A stretch of 7,250 nt of DNA, from assembly GCA_947311815.1 (NCBI GenBank), contig CAMZMA010000047.1:1-7250 (forward strand), given 5' to 3'. The DNA comes from an uncultured Flavobacteriaceae bacterium. GTDB lineage: Bacteria > Bacteroidota > Bacteroidia > Flavobacteriales > Flavobacteriaceae. The notes under the pieces were generated by a model. That model did not search any database. It worked only from the letters and a program-made list of their open reading frames with translations, and was not told the DNA's origin. Both the position numbers and the translations under genes were made by a program. Shown here piece after piece: positions 6,066-7,250 of this stretch (position 1 is the first letter of the stretch; each line of letters opens with the position of its first letter).

Positions 6066-6416
6066 ATGAAAATATTTTTAAAACTTTTATTAACTGCCGT
6101 TGCAGTAATTTTATTATCAAGCCTGTTGCCAGGAATTAAAGTTGGTAATTTTGGTACAGCAGTAATTGTAGCCGCAGTAATTTCTTTGCTAAACATGTTT
6201 GTTCGTCCGCTTTTAATCTTTTTTACCTTACCCGCAACCATTGTAACATTAGGCTTGTTTTTGTTTGTAATCAATGCAATAATTATCTTGTTGGCAGGAA
6301 ATTTAGTTACAGGTTTTAATGTAAGCGGATTTTTTACCGCCCTATTATTCAGTGTTTTATTATCTGTATTTAGGTCGTTTTTATTTTCGTTATTAAAAGA
6401 AGAAAAGAATACATAG
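6066..6416 (+). CDS. Four-helix inner-membrane protein, YvlD / 'phage holin family 4' type
   Basis: A 116-residue, almost wholly hydrophobic protein of unestablished function. Predicted helices are about 3-22, 29-50, 54-78 and 88-110. The family-like core is LLNMFVRPLLIFFTLPATIVTLGLF (41-65) followed by FVINAIIILLAG (67-78), with conserved Asn, Pro, Leu-Pro and Thr-Leu-Gly positions, and the early LPGIKV turn (21-26). These match the widespread YvlD/DUF360 (Phage_holin_4_2) family, whose holin label comes from topology; nothing phage-like surrounds it. ATG 6066 follows an A-rich leader (AAAAAAATCAGAAAA) typical of Bacteroidota translation starts. The 92-base gap after the lipid synthase has no terminator and no good promoter (best is GAGATTTG at 6023-6030), so cotranscription with the upstream gene is plausible. 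Confidence 0.82.
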   Translation: MKIFLKLLLTAVAVILLSSLLPGIKVGNFGTAVIVAAVISLLNMFVRPLLIFFTLPATIVTLGLFLFVINAIIILLAGNLVTGFNVSGFFTALLFSVLLSVFRSFLFSLLKEEKNT

Positions 6417-6431
6417 TAAACTGCTTAATTC

Positions 6432-6462
6432 TTGGTTATCAAGATAGAAAGTAGTAATTTTG
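6432..6462 (+). promoter_or_regulatory. Trigger factor promoter, Bacteroidota type
   Basis: TTG (6432-6434) and TAATTTTG (6455-6462) are separated by 20 bases and match both consensus boxes exactly. Transcription would start near 6467-6469, about 25 bases before the tig ATG at 6493. This is the clearest plus-strand promoter in the window, as expected for a highly expressed chaperone gene. Confidence 0.8.
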
Positions 6463-6492
6463 CACCCGATTTTAAAGAATAAGATTCAACAA

Positions 6493-7250
6493 ATGAATAT
6501 TACAAAAGAAAACATAGATGCATTAAATGCAGTTGTAAAAGTAGATATTACAGCAGAAGATTATCAAGAAAAAGTAACAGAAGTGTTAAACGATTATCGT
6601 AAAAAAGCCAATATTCCTGGTTTTAGAAAAGGGCATGTGCCTATGGGAATGGTAAAAAAACAATATGGTAAATCGGTAATGATAGATGAGGTTAACAAAC
6701 TGTTGCAAGACAATTTAAACAAGTTTTTAGTTGAAGAAAAACTAGAAATTTTAGGAAATCCGTTACCTAGAATTAACGAAAATTTTAATTGGGAAGACGA
6801 TGCTTTTTCTTTTGAGTTTGAGCTAGGTTTAGCGCCAGAATTTACGGTAGATTTAAAAGCAAAAAAGAAAGTAACCAAATATACTATTGTTGCAGATGAT
6901 AGTTTAATTGATAAAGAAGTAGCTAATTTACAAGCACGTTACGGTAAAATATCTGCGGTAGATGCTGTTACAGAAGAAGCAAATGTTACCGCAACTTTTG
7001 TGAACGAGGAAAAGGAAATCGATAAAAAAGCAACTTTTGCAGTAAAAGACATCAAAGGAAAAACGAATTTAAAAAAAATAGTTGGTGCTAAAGTTGGTGA
7101 TGTATTGGTTTTAAAAACTAAAAACCTTTTTAATGATGAGCACAAATTACAAACTGTTTTGGGTGTTTCTCATGATGAAGTACATGGTTTAGATATCGAG
7201 GTTTCTTTAACGATTGATGATATTACAGTAACCGAATTGGCAGAATTAGA
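6493..7250 (+). CDS. tig: Trigger factor, ribosome-associated chaperone, partial (5' part)
   Basis: Binds the ribosome exit tunnel and shields nascent chains; cytoplasmic. 252 complete codons are visible and the frame is open at the window edge; full-length family members are about 430-450 residues, so roughly the last 40% is missing. The N-terminal ribosome-binding domain (about 1-115) is clear: the signature IPGFRKGHVPMGMV (41-54) with the ribosome-docking GFRKG loop, then QYGKSVMIDEVNKLL and LGNPLPRI. The region about 150-245 occupies the place of the FKBP-type peptidyl-prolyl isomerase domain but lacks the usual DG-x-x-FEGG and PGFE-type motifs, so isomerase activity is doubtful. ATG 6493 follows CAACAA with no Shine-Dalgarno and begins the expected MNITKENIDALN start. 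It is transcribed from its own promoter after the YvlD-type gene. Confidence 0.95.
   Translation, partial: MNITKENIDALNAVVKVDITAEDYQEKVTEVLNDYRKKANIPGFRKGHVPMGMVKKQYGKSVMIDEVNKLLQDNLNKFLVEEKLEILGNPLPRINENFNWEDDAFSFEFELGLAPEFTVDLKAKKKVTKYTIVADDSLIDKEVANLQARYGKISAVDAVTEEANVTATFVNEEKEIDKKATFAVKDIKGKTNLKKIVGAKVGDVLVLKTKNLFNDEHKLQTVLGVSHDEVHGLDIEVSLTIDDITVTELAEL

Noticed and set aside
6035..6274. 79-codon minus-strand open frame opposite the YvlD-type gene
   Set aside because: The plus-strand frame encodes a recognisable four-helix family protein; the antisense product is low-complexity with no recognisable features.
6594..7145. Two minus-strand open frames (6594-6878 and 6939-7145)
   Set aside because: Both lie opposite the trigger factor gene, which is clearly coded on the plus strand; the Ser/Phe-rich products are typical antisense artefacts.
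1..7250. A novel multi-gene defence, mobile or secretion system
   Set aside because: All genes are recognisable housekeeping or envelope families; no repeats, integrase, transposase, toxin-antitoxin pair or unusual cluster is present.

Overview
The window looks like ordinary core chromosome of a marine-type Flavobacteriaceae bacterium (Bacteroidota; a Polaribacter- or Tenacibaculum-like genome would fit, but the genus is inference). Support comes from the strongly AT-rich sequence, a C-terminal type IX secretion (T9SS) sorting domain, the absence of Shine-Dalgarno sites, and promoters of the Bacteroidota form TTG-N19/20-TAnnTTTG in front of most transcription units. There are no tRNA or rRNA genes, CRISPR arrays, IS elements or prophage modules, and no gene-free stretch longer than about 160 bases.

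Layout. (1) 1-362, plus strand: the 3' end of a secreted T9SS-cargo protein, closed by a strong symmetric hairpin (385-419) that also ends the converging gene. (2) 437-2209, minus strand: superoxide dismutase (Mn-type residue set) and class I fructose-1,6-bisphosphatase, each with its own promoter. The sodA leader carries a small hairpin, and a second dyad lies upstream of its -33 box. (3) 2366-4091, plus strand: an SSAT-like GNAT acetyltransferase and, one base after its stop codon, aspartate kinase, driven by a promoter in the fbp/GNAT divergent region. (4) 4150-5973, plus strand: a 607-residue fusion of a PlsC/OlsA-type O-acyltransferase with an OlsB-type N-acyltransferase. This is the OlsF architecture for making ornithine or glycine aminolipids, and it is the most interesting gene here. 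(5) 6066-6416, plus strand: a four-helix YvlD-type membrane protein. (6) 6493-7250, plus strand: the first 252 codons of trigger factor, with a near-perfect promoter.

Functionally this is housekeeping: oxidative-stress defence, gluconeogenesis, entry to the aspartate-family amino acids, membrane aminolipid synthesis and nascent-chain folding. The genes are adjacent but do not form one pathway. I found no convincing novel multi-gene system. The points worth a second look are the fused lipid synthase and its altered HX5D motif, the dyads around the sodA promoter, the tight GNAT-lysC coupling and the divergent PPIase region of trigger factor.
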